39,222 bases of DNA from a virus. A program made the position numbers and the translations under genes. The stretch covers positions 1 to 39,222 of IMG/VR virus record IMGVR_UViG_3300027968_000162; one strand, written 5' to 3'. This document shows positions 22,980-31,832 of this stretch, in pieces (the first letter of the stretch is position 1; every line of letters begins with the position of its first letter). Under the pieces are notes generated by a model. That model was not told where the DNA came from. It ran no database searches and saw nothing but the letters and a program-made list of their open reading frames with translations.

Positions 22980-23672
22980 TCATACCGCCGACAGGATCAG
23001 CGTGCCGGCGGCAAAGGAAGGCTGCACGCCCGAAGGCACCGATTGCTGCACGATCTTGCGTACCATGCCGTTGCCGGTCGCGGTCGTGTTGACCGCGGTG
23101 CCGGCCGTCGTCAGCGTGAAGGTGTCGGTGGTCGGGCTGACGACGAGCGAAACGTTGTTCGCGCCGAGCGCGCCCGAGCCGCTGGCCAGCGTCGGCGCGG
23201 TGCCGCCGAACACGGTCGAGAAGACGATCGGGTCGTTGGCGGCAAAGCCGTGCGCGTGCGCGGTGAAGACGGCGGGCGAGGCCGAGGAGATCGTGCACGG
23301 CTGCCATTGAAAGTTGCCGAGCCAGTCCCAGGCGAGCAGGTTGCCGGCGGTTGCCGCATCATAAAGGCCGAAGGCGACGACGGTGCCCCAGGAAGCGGTC
23401 GCGGTCGCGAACGTGATCGCGGCGGCGCCGGAGCCGTTATTGGCGATCGTCGTCGGATCGGTGCCGGTCGAGGCGGCGCCCCAGGTGCCGGTGGTGCCAG
23501 TGGCGGTGGCGACGCGGGCGTAGCCGCCGCCCGAGACCTCGACCGCGCCGGCGCCGGTGTCGTCGGTCGGCGCCGTCGTGAATAGCGCGACATAGGCGGT
23601 CGGCGCCGCGAAGATCGCGGAATAGCCGGTGATGTGCTGCAGGATGCCCTCGGCGGTGCGCCGTGCGAACAT
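22980..23672 (-). CDS. beta-rich phage structural (fibre) protein
   Basis: 230 residues. The start (RRTAEGILQHITGYSAIFAA, then VALFTTAPTDDTGAGAVEVS) is a recurrent phage fibre/structural module, followed by AAITFATATASWGTVVAFGLYD with a Thr/Ala-rich beta C-terminus (DPIVFSTVFGGTAPTLASG). Same strand as its neighbours. The 73-bp gap upstream holds the palindrome gcggccgcaacgcggccgc. Confidence 0.6.
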   Translation of the reverse strand: MFARRTAEGILQHITGYSAIFAAPTAYVALFTTAPTDDTGAGAVEVSGGGYARVATATGTTGTWGAASTGTDPTTIANNGSGAAAITFATATASWGTVVAFGLYDAATAGNLLAWDWLGNFQWQPCTISSASPAVFTAHAHGFAANDPIVFSTVFGGTAPTLASGSGALGANNVSLVVSPTTDTFTLTTAGTAVNTTATGNGMVRKIVQQSVPSGVQPSFAAGTLILSAV

Positions 23673-23745
23673 ATGTACCCTCCCGCGGCCGCAACGCGGC
23701 CGCGCCGCAACCCGGGATCGAAACGGGGTCGGACCGGCGCCGGGG

Positions 23746-26700
23746 CTACTGCGTCGCCCCGATCGGCCCGATCGCCCATTTCGGACCGTTGGTGAAGGAC
23801 AGCGGCGGATTGTATTTGCCCAGATACTGCCGGCGCCGGATTTCGTTGTAGATGTTGACGGCGTTGGCGAGCGCCGGGCTGCCGTTCAGATTGTACAGGA
23901 CCGAGGCCATGCCGAGCCCGCTCGTCACCATGCAGATGTAGGAATCCGCGGTGTTGTATTCGGCGCCGCCGTCGAGGCAGATCATGTCGTTGAGGCCGGC
24001 CTGGCTGATCAGCGTCGCAATGCCCGGCCACGGCCGCGGCATCGAGCCGACCGTCACGACCGTGCCGAAGCGGATCGTGTCGCCGGCCGCGACCGAGCCG
24101 CCATTCTGGATGCCGATCGGGCGGCTCAAGGTCACGGTCGTCGTGCCGCCGCTGGAGGTGATCGCGGTCACGAAATACGGCAGGTAGGGGTTGCCGCCGC
24201 CGATCGGGATCGCATTGGGATTGGTGACGTCCTGCACCCCCATGCCGACAACGACGCCGGACGGGAAGCTGGACGACGAGAAGGTCAGCGTCGTCGAACC
24301 GTTGGCGGAAGCGGCGCTGGTCGTGGCCGTATAGACGCCGCGCGTCGCCGCCGCCTGCGCGTTGCCGCTCGTGCCCGGCGCGGGGCCGGTCGTGAGCTGG
24401 TTGCCGGATTGCGCCGTGACGATCGTGTATTCCGGGAAGTCGTTGAAATTCCAGGTCTGTACGAACCAGCCCGGAGAAACTCCGATGTTGTAGAGATGGG
24501 CGATCCCGTTGACCAGCGTGATCGTCGTGCCGCCCTGCGTGATGCTGCACAGATCGGTATAACCTGTCGATGGGGTGCTGTACCCGTCCAAGCTCAGCGC
24601 CTGATTCCACGACGATACGTAGTTGCCCTGTGGATCGGCTCCCACAATTTGATAGAGGTTCATGCCGAAGATGCAGCCTTGCGGCGAGCCGCCCCAGGCC
24701 TCATTGCCGAAGCCTACGACAATCCGGCTCAGATAGTTGGTGACGAAATTGACGAGCTGCGGATACTCGCCCTTCCACGCCTCCATCGCCCAGCACAGGA
24801 ACATTATATAGTGCATGAAGGGGAACCAGGTCGTATAACCTCCGTTCCCTTCCCAGGAATAGAGCGATCCATATACGCCGAGTGCGCCGATCGAACTCGG
24901 GATGTACTGCACGAGCTGGTTCGGGATCGACGCGATGCCATAGGTCTGGTCGCGCAGATATTGCGCCTCCGGCCGGTTTGCCGGCATGAAATGCATCATC
25001 ACGCCGTGGATGCGCATCAGCCAGCCGATGCCGCGGACCTGGGCGCCATCGCCGATATTCCAGAGAGGCTGGGCGTACCAACTGCTGTTGGCCGTCCCCC
25101 CCTGGCCGCTATTCATGACCGACCAGGATTTGTAACTGGTAACACCGCCGGCATCAACTTCGCCGAAGTAACTCGACATCATGCGCAGATTGCATTGTAT
25201 CGCCAGCAGTTCGTAATACAGGAAATCGCCGCTGTGCAGATAGGGCAGCATCGCCGGGCACGGGTTGTGGGCGCCGCCATTGTCGATCCAGGCGGGGTTG
25301 TCGATCGTCGCGTTCGACCACATGGTCCAGCCGGAATAACCGTTGTAGCCCCAGCGCGCCTGCGGTCCGACCGGAATGCCGTAATTCGGGTAGTAGGTCA
25401 CGTTGACCACCGGCAATGTGGCGGTGTACTCGTTGATCGCGATCATCGAATATTCGAAGTACGACAGGGCGACGCCGACGTTCAGCCGGTGCAGGTTGAG
25501 GTCGAACGGCCGGTATAGCGCGCAGGCGCTGTGCCAGGTCAAATAACCGATGCGGTCGTCCTGTTCGCTCTCGCCGGTGCCGCCGATATTCGACGGAAAA
25601 TAGAGGGCGCCCTGGCTGAACGGCAAAAGCGCCGGCGGGCTGACGGTCGAATCGACGGTCAGGTTCGCCAGATAGGGCGGCAGGAAGCGCGATCTTGTCG
25701 TCAGATAGGTGAAGTCGTGCGCGACCAGCAGGGTCGGCTTTGTCGCTCCGCTTGTCCCGGCATACCAGACCCGCCCGCCGTCCTGATCGAGCGCCAGCGT
25801 CGGCACCCACGGGTAGGCGGCCGACAATGGCGTGATCGACAATGTTCCCGAGCCCTGGCTCGTGATCGCGATGATGTTCGTCGCCTGTTCGGCGTCGAGC
25901 CGGGTCGGGCAGAAGCTGATGGCGGGCGGGTTTGTCGATGTGATCCAGTACGGCGTGCCGGCGGAAAGGCCGCCCGGCATCGTTCCGGACGAGGACAGGA
26001 CGACCGGGACACCCATCGCGGGATGGTTCTCGTACTGGAAATAGCCGACCCCGAGCAGCGCCTGCGCCTGCGCCGCCGTCAGCGCCACCGTGTTGTTCGC
26101 CGTGTTGATCGCGGTCTGCGCGACCGTCGTAGCGCGGAAATCGCCGGGGCCGCCCCAATTCGCCAGCACCGTGGTGCCGTTCTGCAGGCGCGCCGTAAAC
26201 GCGTATTTGCTGATCTTCGTCGCCGACGCGCCGACGCTGCCGCCGAGATTGGGGCCGAACGCGTTGAAGATGCCCCAGTAGCCGCCGATCTCGAACGGCC
26301 CGTTGGCGCCCCAGGCGCGCACGAAAATGACGCCGCGCAGCCAATAATGGAAGGCGCCGTCGGAAACGCGCTTGAACACCGACCAGAAGCGCCATTCGGT
26401 GCAAACGGGGCCGCTGCGGATGACTTCCCATCCCTGCAACGGCGGATTGAGGAAGCCGATGTTGATGTTGCTCGCGCTCGCATAGGCCTGCTGGCTCATC
26501 GTCACGCTCGTGCCGGAGACCGCGGTCACATAGGTGTTCGGCGCAAGGCCCTGCGACGCCAGAATGACCTGGCCGACCTGGATGCCGTTCGCCGAGGCCA
26601 CGGTCAGCGTCGTGCTGCCGTTCGTGATCGTGCCGGTGGTCGTGACCTGCGGCGCCGTCCACGGCCACGCAGTGCCGTGCGCGACGATGTCGTTGACGCT

Positions 26701-28488
26701 GACCTCGAAGGTGTCGGTGCCGAGATCGTAGCCGGTGAACAGGAACTTGATGTCGGTGTTGGCGGTCAGTTGCGCCAATGTCACGTTGGCGGTGCGCGAC
26801 GGTGAGCCGGAGACCGACCAGATCTGATAGGTGAAGAGCTGCCCGACCGTGCCCGCCGTGCCCGCGGCCGGCGCCGTCAGGCCGGTGGCGACCGTGTAGG
26901 TGACCGAGGATCCCGACACGGTGATCGTCTGCACGCCGTCGAAGGGGTCGGGCAGCCCGGAGATGACGGCGGTGCCGGACACCAGATGGTTGGTGGACGG
27001 ATTGGCGACTGTCAGCGTGACGAGACCGGTCGAGGAATTGTAGGACGAGAAGGTAAAGGTGTCGGCGCCGAACGTGTCCGGGATCGCGGCCGAGATCGCG
27101 ACCGTTTTCCAGCTGCCGTCCTGCAGCCAGGTCGATTCCTGGTCCTGCTGCGTCGAGACGACGGTGGTGCCGTCGCTCTTGCGCAGTTGCACCATGCTCG
27201 TCGACGGAATCGCCCCCGGCGGGAACGGCGTCGCAAAGGTGTAAAGCGGCGCCGCCACCGGCGTCGCGCCGGTGTTGGCGATGCGCACGGTGGTGATCTG
27301 CGTGCCGCTGCCGGCCGCCGGCATCGTGACTGTCGCCGTGGACGATGGCGGCGAGGTGCCGGCGGCGTTGACCGCCTCGAGGTAATAGGCCCAGCTCGAC
27401 CCCGCCGTCAGGACGCTGCTGGAGTCGGTGTAGGAAGTCCCGGCGACCGTTGCGAGCAATGTCGCCGCGGTGGATCCGGCCTGCTCGCGATATACATTGT
27501 AACCGGTGACCTGTTGGCTGGCCGGGTTGGCGGTCCACGACAGCGACACGGTGTCGTTGCTGTTCGCGGTCGCGGCCAGCCCGCTCGGGGCGGTCGGCAT
27601 CGACAGGGGCTGCGGGATCGTCACGCCGACCGAGGCGGAGGGCGGCGAGATGCCGGCGGCGTTGACCGCGACGACGAAGTAATACCACTGCGTGTTCGGC
27701 AGCAACTCGCCGGAAGCGTCGGTATAGGAGGTCGTCGCGACCGCCGCGACCGATTTCGGCATGAACCAGATGGCCGGCGTGCGATAGATCCGGTATTCGA
27801 TGACCGCATCGGAAGCGGCGTTGGCGGTCCACGACAGCGATACGGTGTCGTTGCTGTTCGCGGTGGCGGCCAGCCCGCTCGGGGCGGCCGGCGGCAGCAG
27901 GATCTGGCCCTTCGGGATCGTCACGCTGACCGGCGCCGAGGGCGGCGAGGCGCCGGTCGCGTTGACCGCCTCGACGTAATAAGTCCATTGCGACCCCGGC
28001 GTCAGGGCGCCGTCGGCGTCGGTGTAGGACGTGCCGGAGACGGTGGCGAGCGGCGTCGCCGAGGAGGAACCGTAGGGCTCGCGATACACGGTATAGGCGC
28101 TGACCTGTTGACCGGCCGGGTTGGCGGTCCACGACAGCGACACGGTGTCGTTGGCGTTCGCCGTCGCGGTCAGCCCGGTCGGGGCGCTGGGCAGCGGCAG
28201 CGGGATCGTCACGCTGACCGTTGCGGAGGGCGGCGAGGTCCCGGCCGCGTTGACCGCCTTGAGGTAATAGGTCCAGCGCGACCCCGGCGTCAACGCGCTG
28301 GCGGCGTCGGTATAGGACGTGCCGGAGACGGTGGCGATCAAGATCGCCGCGGCGGAACCGTAAGCCTCGCGATAGACGTTGTAGGCGGTGACTTTCTGAT
28401 TGGCCGGGTTGGCGCTCCACGACAGCGACACGGTGTCGTTGGCGTTCGCGGTCGCGGTCAGCCCGGTCGGGGCGGTCGGAAGAGACAT
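23746..28488 (-). CDS. giant FN3-repeat protein with enzymatic-looking C-terminus
   Basis: 1580 residues. Residues 1-385 are four fibronectin type III domains of about 95 residues (pattern APTGLTATANANDTVSLSW ... YTDA ... AVNAAGTSPPSA). Residues 400-700 are beta-rich. From about 900 on, helical, aromatic-rich segments (MLPYLHSGDFLYYELLAIQC; MRIHGVMMHFMPANRPEAQY; MHYIMFLCWAMEAWKGEYPQ) recall alpha/alpha-toroid polysaccharide lyases or glycosidases. I infer a tail-bound depolymerase or adhesin; no catalytic residue can be named. The DNA from about 24440 to 25230 is AT-richer than its surroundings. ATG 28488 is chosen because FN3-1 begins at once. Confidence 0.6.
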   Translation of the reverse strand: MSLPTAPTGLTATANANDTVSLSWSANPANQKVTAYNVYREAYGSAAAILIATVSGTSYTDAASALTPGSRWTYYLKAVNAAGTSPPSATVSVTIPLPLPSAPTGLTATANANDTVSLSWTANPAGQQVSAYTVYREPYGSSSATPLATVSGTSYTDADGALTPGSQWTYYVEAVNATGASPPSAPVSVTIPKGQILLPPAAPSGLAATANSNDTVSLSWTANAASDAVIEYRIYRTPAIWFMPKSVAAVATTSYTDASGELLPNTQWYYFVVAVNAAGISPPSASVGVTIPQPLSMPTAPSGLAATANSNDTVSLSWTANPASQQVTGYNVYREQAGSTAATLLATVAGTSYTDSSSVLTAGSSWAYYLEAVNAAGTSPPSSTATVTMPAAGSGTQITTVRIANTGATPVAAPLYTFATPFPPGAIPSTSMVQLRKSDGTTVVSTQQDQESTWLQDGSWKTVAISAAIPDTFGADTFTFSSYNSSTGLVTLTVANPSTNHLVSGTAVISGLPDPFDGVQTITVSGSSVTYTVATGLTAPAAGTAGTVGQLFTYQIWSVSGSPSRTANVTLAQLTANTDIKFLFTGYDLGTDTFEVSVNDIVAHGTAWPWTAPQVTTTGTITNGSTTLTVASANGIQVGQVILASQGLAPNTYVTAVSGTSVTMSQQAYASASNINIGFLNPPLQGWEVIRSGPVCTEWRFWSVFKRVSDGAFHYWLRGVIFVRAWGANGPFEIGGYWGIFNAFGPNLGGSVGASATKISKYAFTARLQNGTTVLANWGGPGDFRATTVAQTAINTANNTVALTAAQAQALLGVGYFQYENHPAMGVPVVLSSSGTMPGGLSAGTPYWITSTNPPAISFCPTRLDAEQATNIIAITSQGSGTLSITPLSAAYPWVPTLALDQDGGRVWYAGTSGATKPTLLVAHDFTYLTTRSRFLPPYLANLTVDSTVSPPALLPFSQGALYFPSNIGGTGESEQDDRIGYLTWHSACALYRPFDLNLHRLNVGVALSYFEYSMIAINEYTATLPVVNVTYYPNYGIPVGPQARWGYNGYSGWTMWSNATIDNPAWIDNGGAHNPCPAMLPYLHSGDFLYYELLAIQCNLRMMSSYFGEVDAGGVTSYKSWSVMNSGQGGTANSSWYAQPLWNIGDGAQVRGIGWLMRIHGVMMHFMPANRPEAQYLRDQTYGIASIPNQLVQYIPSSIGALGVYGSLYSWEGNGGYTTWFPFMHYIMFLCWAMEAWKGEYPQLVNFVTNYLSRIVVGFGNEAWGGSPQGCIFGMNLYQIVGADPQGNYVSSWNQALSLDGYSTPSTGYTDLCSITQGGTTITLVNGIAHLYNIGVSPGWFVQTWNFNDFPEYTIVTAQSGNQLTTGPAPGTSGNAQAAATRGVYTATTSAASANGSTTLTFSSSSFPSGVVVGMGVQDVTNPNAIPIGGGNPYLPYFVTAITSSGGTTTVTLSRPIGIQNGGSVAAGDTIRFGTVVTVGSMPRPWPGIATLISQAGLNDMICLDGGAEYNTADSYICMVTSGLGMASVLYNLNGSPALANAVNIYNEIRRRQYLGKYNPPLSFTNGPKWAIGPIGATQ

Positions 28489-28806
28489 GTTCTGTGAGCT
28501 CCGATGCGGCAGACGCATCCCGGAGGGCGCGTCTTCCTTCGGCCGCGGGAGCCCGCCGGACGAACGATTCCCCGGCGGGCCGCGCCCGCTTTGCCGATCG
28601 ACGCGTCACCCGCAGCCGGGAATGGTCTCACCTTCGAATATCGAAAAATCCTAAGAAGAAAGGGGAAGCGGTCGCGGCCGGATCGCGCCGGTCGTCGCTA
28701 TCCGTGTCGCGCTGGTGCGGGCGCAAGGTTCGCGCTTCGCCGCGCCGCCGCCGCGGCCCGCGACGCGGCGGCGGCAGATGCCGTGGCAGTCCCGGAAAGG
28801 TCCGGA
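28489..28806. other. 318-bp intergenic region with hairpins
   Basis: No gene seen. It holds the hairpin gcccgccgg/ccggcgggc at 28551-28580, a small hairpin gatgcg/cgcatc near 28503-28519, and a GC palindrome ccgccgccgcgg/cgcggcggcgg near 28745-28774. An AT-rich stretch at about 28640-28665 could hold a promoter, but I find no convincing -35/-10 pair. Confidence 0.5.
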
Positions 28807-29715
28807 TCAGGCGCTGACGATGGCGTCGCCGATGCCGGCATAGCCCGTGCCGCTGCTGCTGTCCCCGCTTCCGAGTGCAATCTGCAGGTTCGACTGGGCA
28901 GTCGTAACGATCTGGTACTCGACAAGCTGATAATCGGCGGCGGAGATCACCGTCCATCCCGTTCCCCCGGCCGGAATCTGGGGATAGAGCCGGTAGGTGC
29001 CGAAAATGAAGTCGTGCGCATTGCTGGTCGACAATGTGACGGGACCGTTTGTCGTCGCCGCCGGCAAGGACGAATTGCCGTCAAAGATCGTCGTGGTATT
29101 GGCTCCGCTGATCCCGAAAACGTCCACCGTACAATACGTTGTAGTGGCGCTCAGCGTGACGGTAATGGTTCCGGAAGATAGCGCCGACGGGGCAACCGCG
29201 TACCACACCTCTTCGTAATTCGGCGGCGAGTCGGTGGTTGCCTGCCGTTTGCGCAAAGTGAATGTCAGACCGGGTCCCGTGATCGACGCGACGGTGGTGC
29301 CGTTAACCTGCACGCAGGCAATGATGACGTCATTGGCGTTCTTTGTCGTCAGCGAGAGCGACCCGCTGGTCCCGGAGAAGTTGGCATGCGCCGCTCCGTC
29401 GACGGCAAGGCTGACCGCGCTCGGCGCCGGGATGGTGACGCTTACCGCCGTCGAGGCCGGCGAGGTTCCGGACGAATTGACCGCGACGACGAAGTAATAC
29501 CACTGCGTGTTCGGCAGCAATTCGCCGGAAGCGTCGGTGTAGGAGGTCGTCGCGACCGCCGCGACCAGTTCGGGCGCGAACCAGGCGGCTGGCGTGCGAT
29601 AGAGCCGGTATTCGATGACCGCATCGGCGGACGGGTTGGCGGTCCACGACAGCGACACGGTGCCGTTGCTGCCCGCCGTGGCGGCAAGCCCGCTCGGGGT
29701 GGTCGGCAAAGCCAT
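28807..29715 (-). CDS. FN3 plus lectin-like phage surface protein
   Basis: 302 residues. Residues 1-97 are one FN3 domain nearly identical to the third FN3 of the giant neighbour (EYRLYRTPAAWFAPELVAAV, TTSYTDASGELLPNTQWYYF). Residues 105-300 (DVIIACVQVNGTTVASITGP; YCTVDVFGISGANTTTIFDG; TGWTVISAADYQLVEYQIVT) form a beta-sandwich often seen in phage and surface binding proteins. ATG at 29715 with AGGAGT 7 nt upstream. Probably a receptor- or glycan-binding accessory of the tail. Confidence 0.6.
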   Translation of the reverse strand: MALPTTPSGLAATAGSNGTVSLSWTANPSADAVIEYRLYRTPAAWFAPELVAAVATTSYTDASGELLPNTQWYYFVVAVNSSGTSPASTAVSVTIPAPSAVSLAVDGAAHANFSGTSGSLSLTTKNANDVIIACVQVNGTTVASITGPGLTFTLRKRQATTDSPPNYEEVWYAVAPSALSSGTITVTLSATTTYCTVDVFGISGANTTTIFDGNSSLPAATTNGPVTLSTSNAHDFIFGTYRLYPQIPAGGTGWTVISAADYQLVEYQIVTTAQSNLQIALGSGDSSSGTGYAGIGDAIVSA

Positions 29716-29754
29716 GATCAAGACTCCTGTCAAGGTGATGGGTCGGGAAAAGGG

Positions 29755-30105
29755 TTATGGGATGACGAGCGGGCCGGCCGCGGCCAGCAGATCGGCGGCG
29801 GCCAGCGACGGCGCGAGCCGGATGAGGATCGGCAGCACGATCGGCGCGCACGGCCCCTCGGCCGCGCGGACCGCGACGCGCTCGATCTCAAGCGCACTCG
29901 CCGCGCCCGGCGATTGCCCCGCCTGAATGGCCTGCACGGCCGGCAACAGCGCGCCCCAGCAGGCCGCGCCCTGCGCGTCGCCGCCGGCCTTGGCGATCGC
30001 CTGCGCGCCGGCGATGTCGGCGGCGGCCACGCCGGCGACCGGCCGGCCCGGCAATGCGCAGCCGGACAGCGCGCACAGACAGATCGCCGCAATGACGTGT
30101 TTCAT
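29755..30105 (-). CDS. phage lipoprotein, candidate o-spanin
   Basis: 116 residues. Residues 1-20 (MKHVIAAICLCALSGCALPG) are a lipoprotein signal peptide with lipobox LSGC, so the mature protein would be anchored by Cys16. The rest is Ala-rich and helical (AAADIAGAQAIAKAGGDAQG; SALEIERVAVRAAEGPCAPI). It follows the holin-like gene, separated by a T-tailed hairpin, so an outer-membrane spanin role is possible, but it lacks the Pro-rich body of classical Rz1 proteins. Start ATG 30105 is set by the signal peptide. Confidence 0.6.
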   Translation of the reverse strand: MKHVIAAICLCALSGCALPGRPVAGVAAADIAGAQAIAKAGGDAQGAACWGALLPAVQAIQAGQSPGAASALEIERVAVRAAEGPCAPIVLPILIRLAPSLAAADLLAAAGPLVIP

Positions 30106-30120
30106 CGCAGTGTCCGGGGT

Positions 30121-30193
30121 CAAAAAGCCCCGATGCGCAAGGTTCCGAAGCGAGCGCAGGGCGCCTCGGGCGCCCTTGCGGTGCGCATCGGGG
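30121..30193 (-). terminator. intrinsic terminator after the lysis genes
   Basis: On the minus strand a perfect 12-bp stem CCCCGATGCGCA/TGCGCATCGGGG encloses an inner stem AGGGCGCC/GGCGCCCT and is followed by CTTTTTG. It lies between the holin-like gene and the lipoprotein gene and would stop or attenuate late transcription there. Confidence 0.7.
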
Positions 30194-30208
30194 GCGGGTT
30201 GAGAGGTT

Positions 30209-30394
30209 TCAGGGGGTGGAGGGCCTGACCCAGGCCTGGACGATCCCGGCCAGCGCCCCGAGCGCCAGCACGATCAGCCCGGCCTCGCTGGCCGCGACAT
30301 CGGCCGGCACGCCCTGGAAATAGGCCAGCACGGTCGTCAGCATGCCGGTGGCGCCGCCGCCGGCGACGGTGCCGATCACATGCGATCCGTTCAT
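30209..30394 (-). CDS. holin-like small membrane protein
   Basis: 61 residues with two hydrophobic helices: VIGTVAGGGATGMLTTVLAYF (about 6-26) and AGLIVLALGALAGIVQAW (about 38-56), and a short charged C-terminus. Size, topology and place after the amidase group fit a class II holin. Start ATG 30394 overlaps the upstream stop by 4 bp. Confidence 0.65.
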   Translation of the reverse strand: MNGSHVIGTVAGGGATGMLTTVLAYFQGVPADVAASEAGLIVLALGALAGIVQAWVRPSTP

Positions 30395-30624
30395 CGCGGC
30401 TCCTGCCAGAAGGGCGGCCCGAACAGGGCGCGCACGCGCGCCCGCACCGGATCGAGCGGGTCGGCGGCGGGTGCGATCGGCGCCCCGGGGCAGGGCAGGT
30501 TGGTGCCGCCCGGCCCCTGGCGGAAGCACCAGCACGCGCTGACGGGCCGGCCCTGGCGCAGCGCGCAGTCAAGGCGTAGCGCCTGGGCGCGGGCGGCGAT
30601 CGCGGCGTAATCCTCGATGATCAT
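30391..30624 (-). CDS. small hypothetical protein of the lysis cluster
   Basis: 77 residues: MIIEDYAAIAARAQALRLDC, then ALRQGRPVSACWCFRQGPGG with three closely placed Cys, and LDPVRARVRALFGPPFW near the end. No family recognised. It overlaps both neighbours by 4 bp (ATGA at 30621 and 30391) and so is translated with them. Confidence 0.5.
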   Translation of the reverse strand: MIIEDYAAIAARAQALRLDCALRQGRPVSACWCFRQGPGGTNLPCPGAPIAPAADPLDPVRARVRALFGPPFWQEPR

Positions 30625-31076
30625 GGTGCATCGCCTCCGGCAGGGTGCCGCCAGGTCAGCCGCCAGCGCCCGGCCCCCCGGCGCGCCTCGAGCGTGAATG
30701 GCGTCGGCGCGAGGGCCCGGCGCAGATGGCACAGATAGACGTCGACGAGCTTGGGGGCGGCGTCCTCGCCCTTCTTGGGCCGGATGCGGGCGAGCAGATA
30801 GTCGCGGCCGACAAAGTGCCCGAAGGCCGCCCGCAACGCCGTCAGCGTCCGCCAGGCGCCGGGCTGCACCCGCGTGCCGGCGATCCTCTCCCCCTCGTCG
30901 TCGAAACAGGGATGGCGCAGCGGCGGCGGCTCCCTGTCCAGCGGGCCGCCGCAATGCGGACAGAAGGCGTCGTCCTCGGCCGCGCAGCCGCCGCGAGCGC
31001 GCGCGGCGACCGGCGGCGCCGGCGCGATGCCGCCGGCATAGGCGATATGCCCGCGCAGGCTCAGCATCGCGTTCAC
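30621..31076 (-). CDS. zinc-ribbon plus winged-helix protein
   Basis: 151 residues. A CPHCGG half-ribbon near residue 40, with Cys at about residue 58 (HPCFDD), may bind zinc. Residues 70-140 (WRTLTALRAAFGHFVGRDYL; DVYLCHLRRALAPTPFTLEA) have the helix pattern of OmpR-type winged helices. GTG at 31076 overlaps the upstream TGA (GTGA), which fixes the start better than the ATG at 31067. A DNA-binding protein inside a lysis cluster could regulate late genes; target unknown. Confidence 0.5.
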   Translation of the reverse strand: MNAMLSLRGHIAYAGGIAPAPPVAARARGGCAAEDDAFCPHCGGPLDREPPPLRHPCFDDEGERIAGTRVQPGAWRTLTALRAAFGHFVGRDYLLARIRPKKGEDAAPKLVDVYLCHLRRALAPTPFTLEARRGAGRWRLTWRHPAGGDAP

Positions 31077-31795
31077 CGCGCCGTCGAGCGCCGCCAGGCG
31101 CCGCGCGGCAGCATGCGGCGATGGCGGCGGCTGCCGGCCGGCGGCAGCATGTGCCGCGCCCGCGCCCGCATGTCGGTCACCTGCGTCCAGCCGCTGCCGT
31201 CGCCGACATTGAACACGCCGATATAGCCGCCCGGCGACAGCGCCGGCAGCGGCGCCCTCAGCTGCTTCAGAAAATCGAACGGCGCCGGCGGCGTCACCCC
31301 CGCCGTCGCCGGCTCGAACCAGCTCGGCAATACGAAATCGCTGACCGCAATGCCGTCGATCAGATAGATATCGTTCTCGACCGGGTCGCACACCTCATAG
31401 GCGTAGAGCCTGCCGCTGGTGGCGCCGTCCTGCACGAACACGCTGAGATTGATCTCGGGATCGGCCAGCATTTCGAGCAATTCGTGGCTGGCGGTCACGC
31501 TCCACTGGCCGCCGTCCTGCAGGGTCGTGCGCGCGAACACCTTGCCCAGCGGCAACCCGTCCGCGGTCGTCTCGTGATAGCCGAGCGCATCGGCCTGATC
31601 GCTGTCGTCGAGGATGACGAGCTGCCAGGCGCCGGCGCGGACCGGCCGGCCTTTGGCGACCAGATCGAGCTCGGCGTCGAGGTTCCAGGCCGGCCAGAAA
31701 TGCTCCTCGACCTGCTTTTGTAGCGCGGCGACGACGGCCGGCAGCTCGGAATCGGAAACGACGGTCGATTGATTGACGACCGCAACAGTGATCAT
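31073..31795 (-). CDS. zincin-like protein (SHELLE motif)
   Basis: 240 residues. VTASHELLEMLADPEINLSV (His104, Glu105, Glu108) is the core of a conserved but uncharacterised family; HE followed by a helix recalls metallopeptidases, although the second His of HExxH is absent. YAYEVCDPVENDIYLIDGIA and DFVLPSWFEP follow, as in that family. The last 30 residues are Arg-rich (RARARHMLPPAGSRRHRR) and may be native or a shifted end. Strong Shine-Dalgarno (AAGGAGG) before ATG 31795. First gene of the coupled chain ending at the holin. Confidence 0.55.
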   Translation of the reverse strand: MITVAVVNQSTVVSDSELPAVVAALQKQVEEHFWPAWNLDAELDLVAKGRPVRAGAWQLVILDDSDQADALGYHETTADGLPLGKVFARTTLQDGGQWSVTASHELLEMLADPEINLSVFVQDGATSGRLYAYEVCDPVENDIYLIDGIAVSDFVLPSWFEPATAGVTPPAPFDFLKQLRAPLPALSPGGYIGVFNVGDGSGWTQVTDMRARARHMLPPAGSRRHRRMLPRGAWRRSTAR

Positions 31796-31832
31796 GCTTG
31801 CCTCCTTTGACAGGCCCGGGCCGCCGCCCGGA

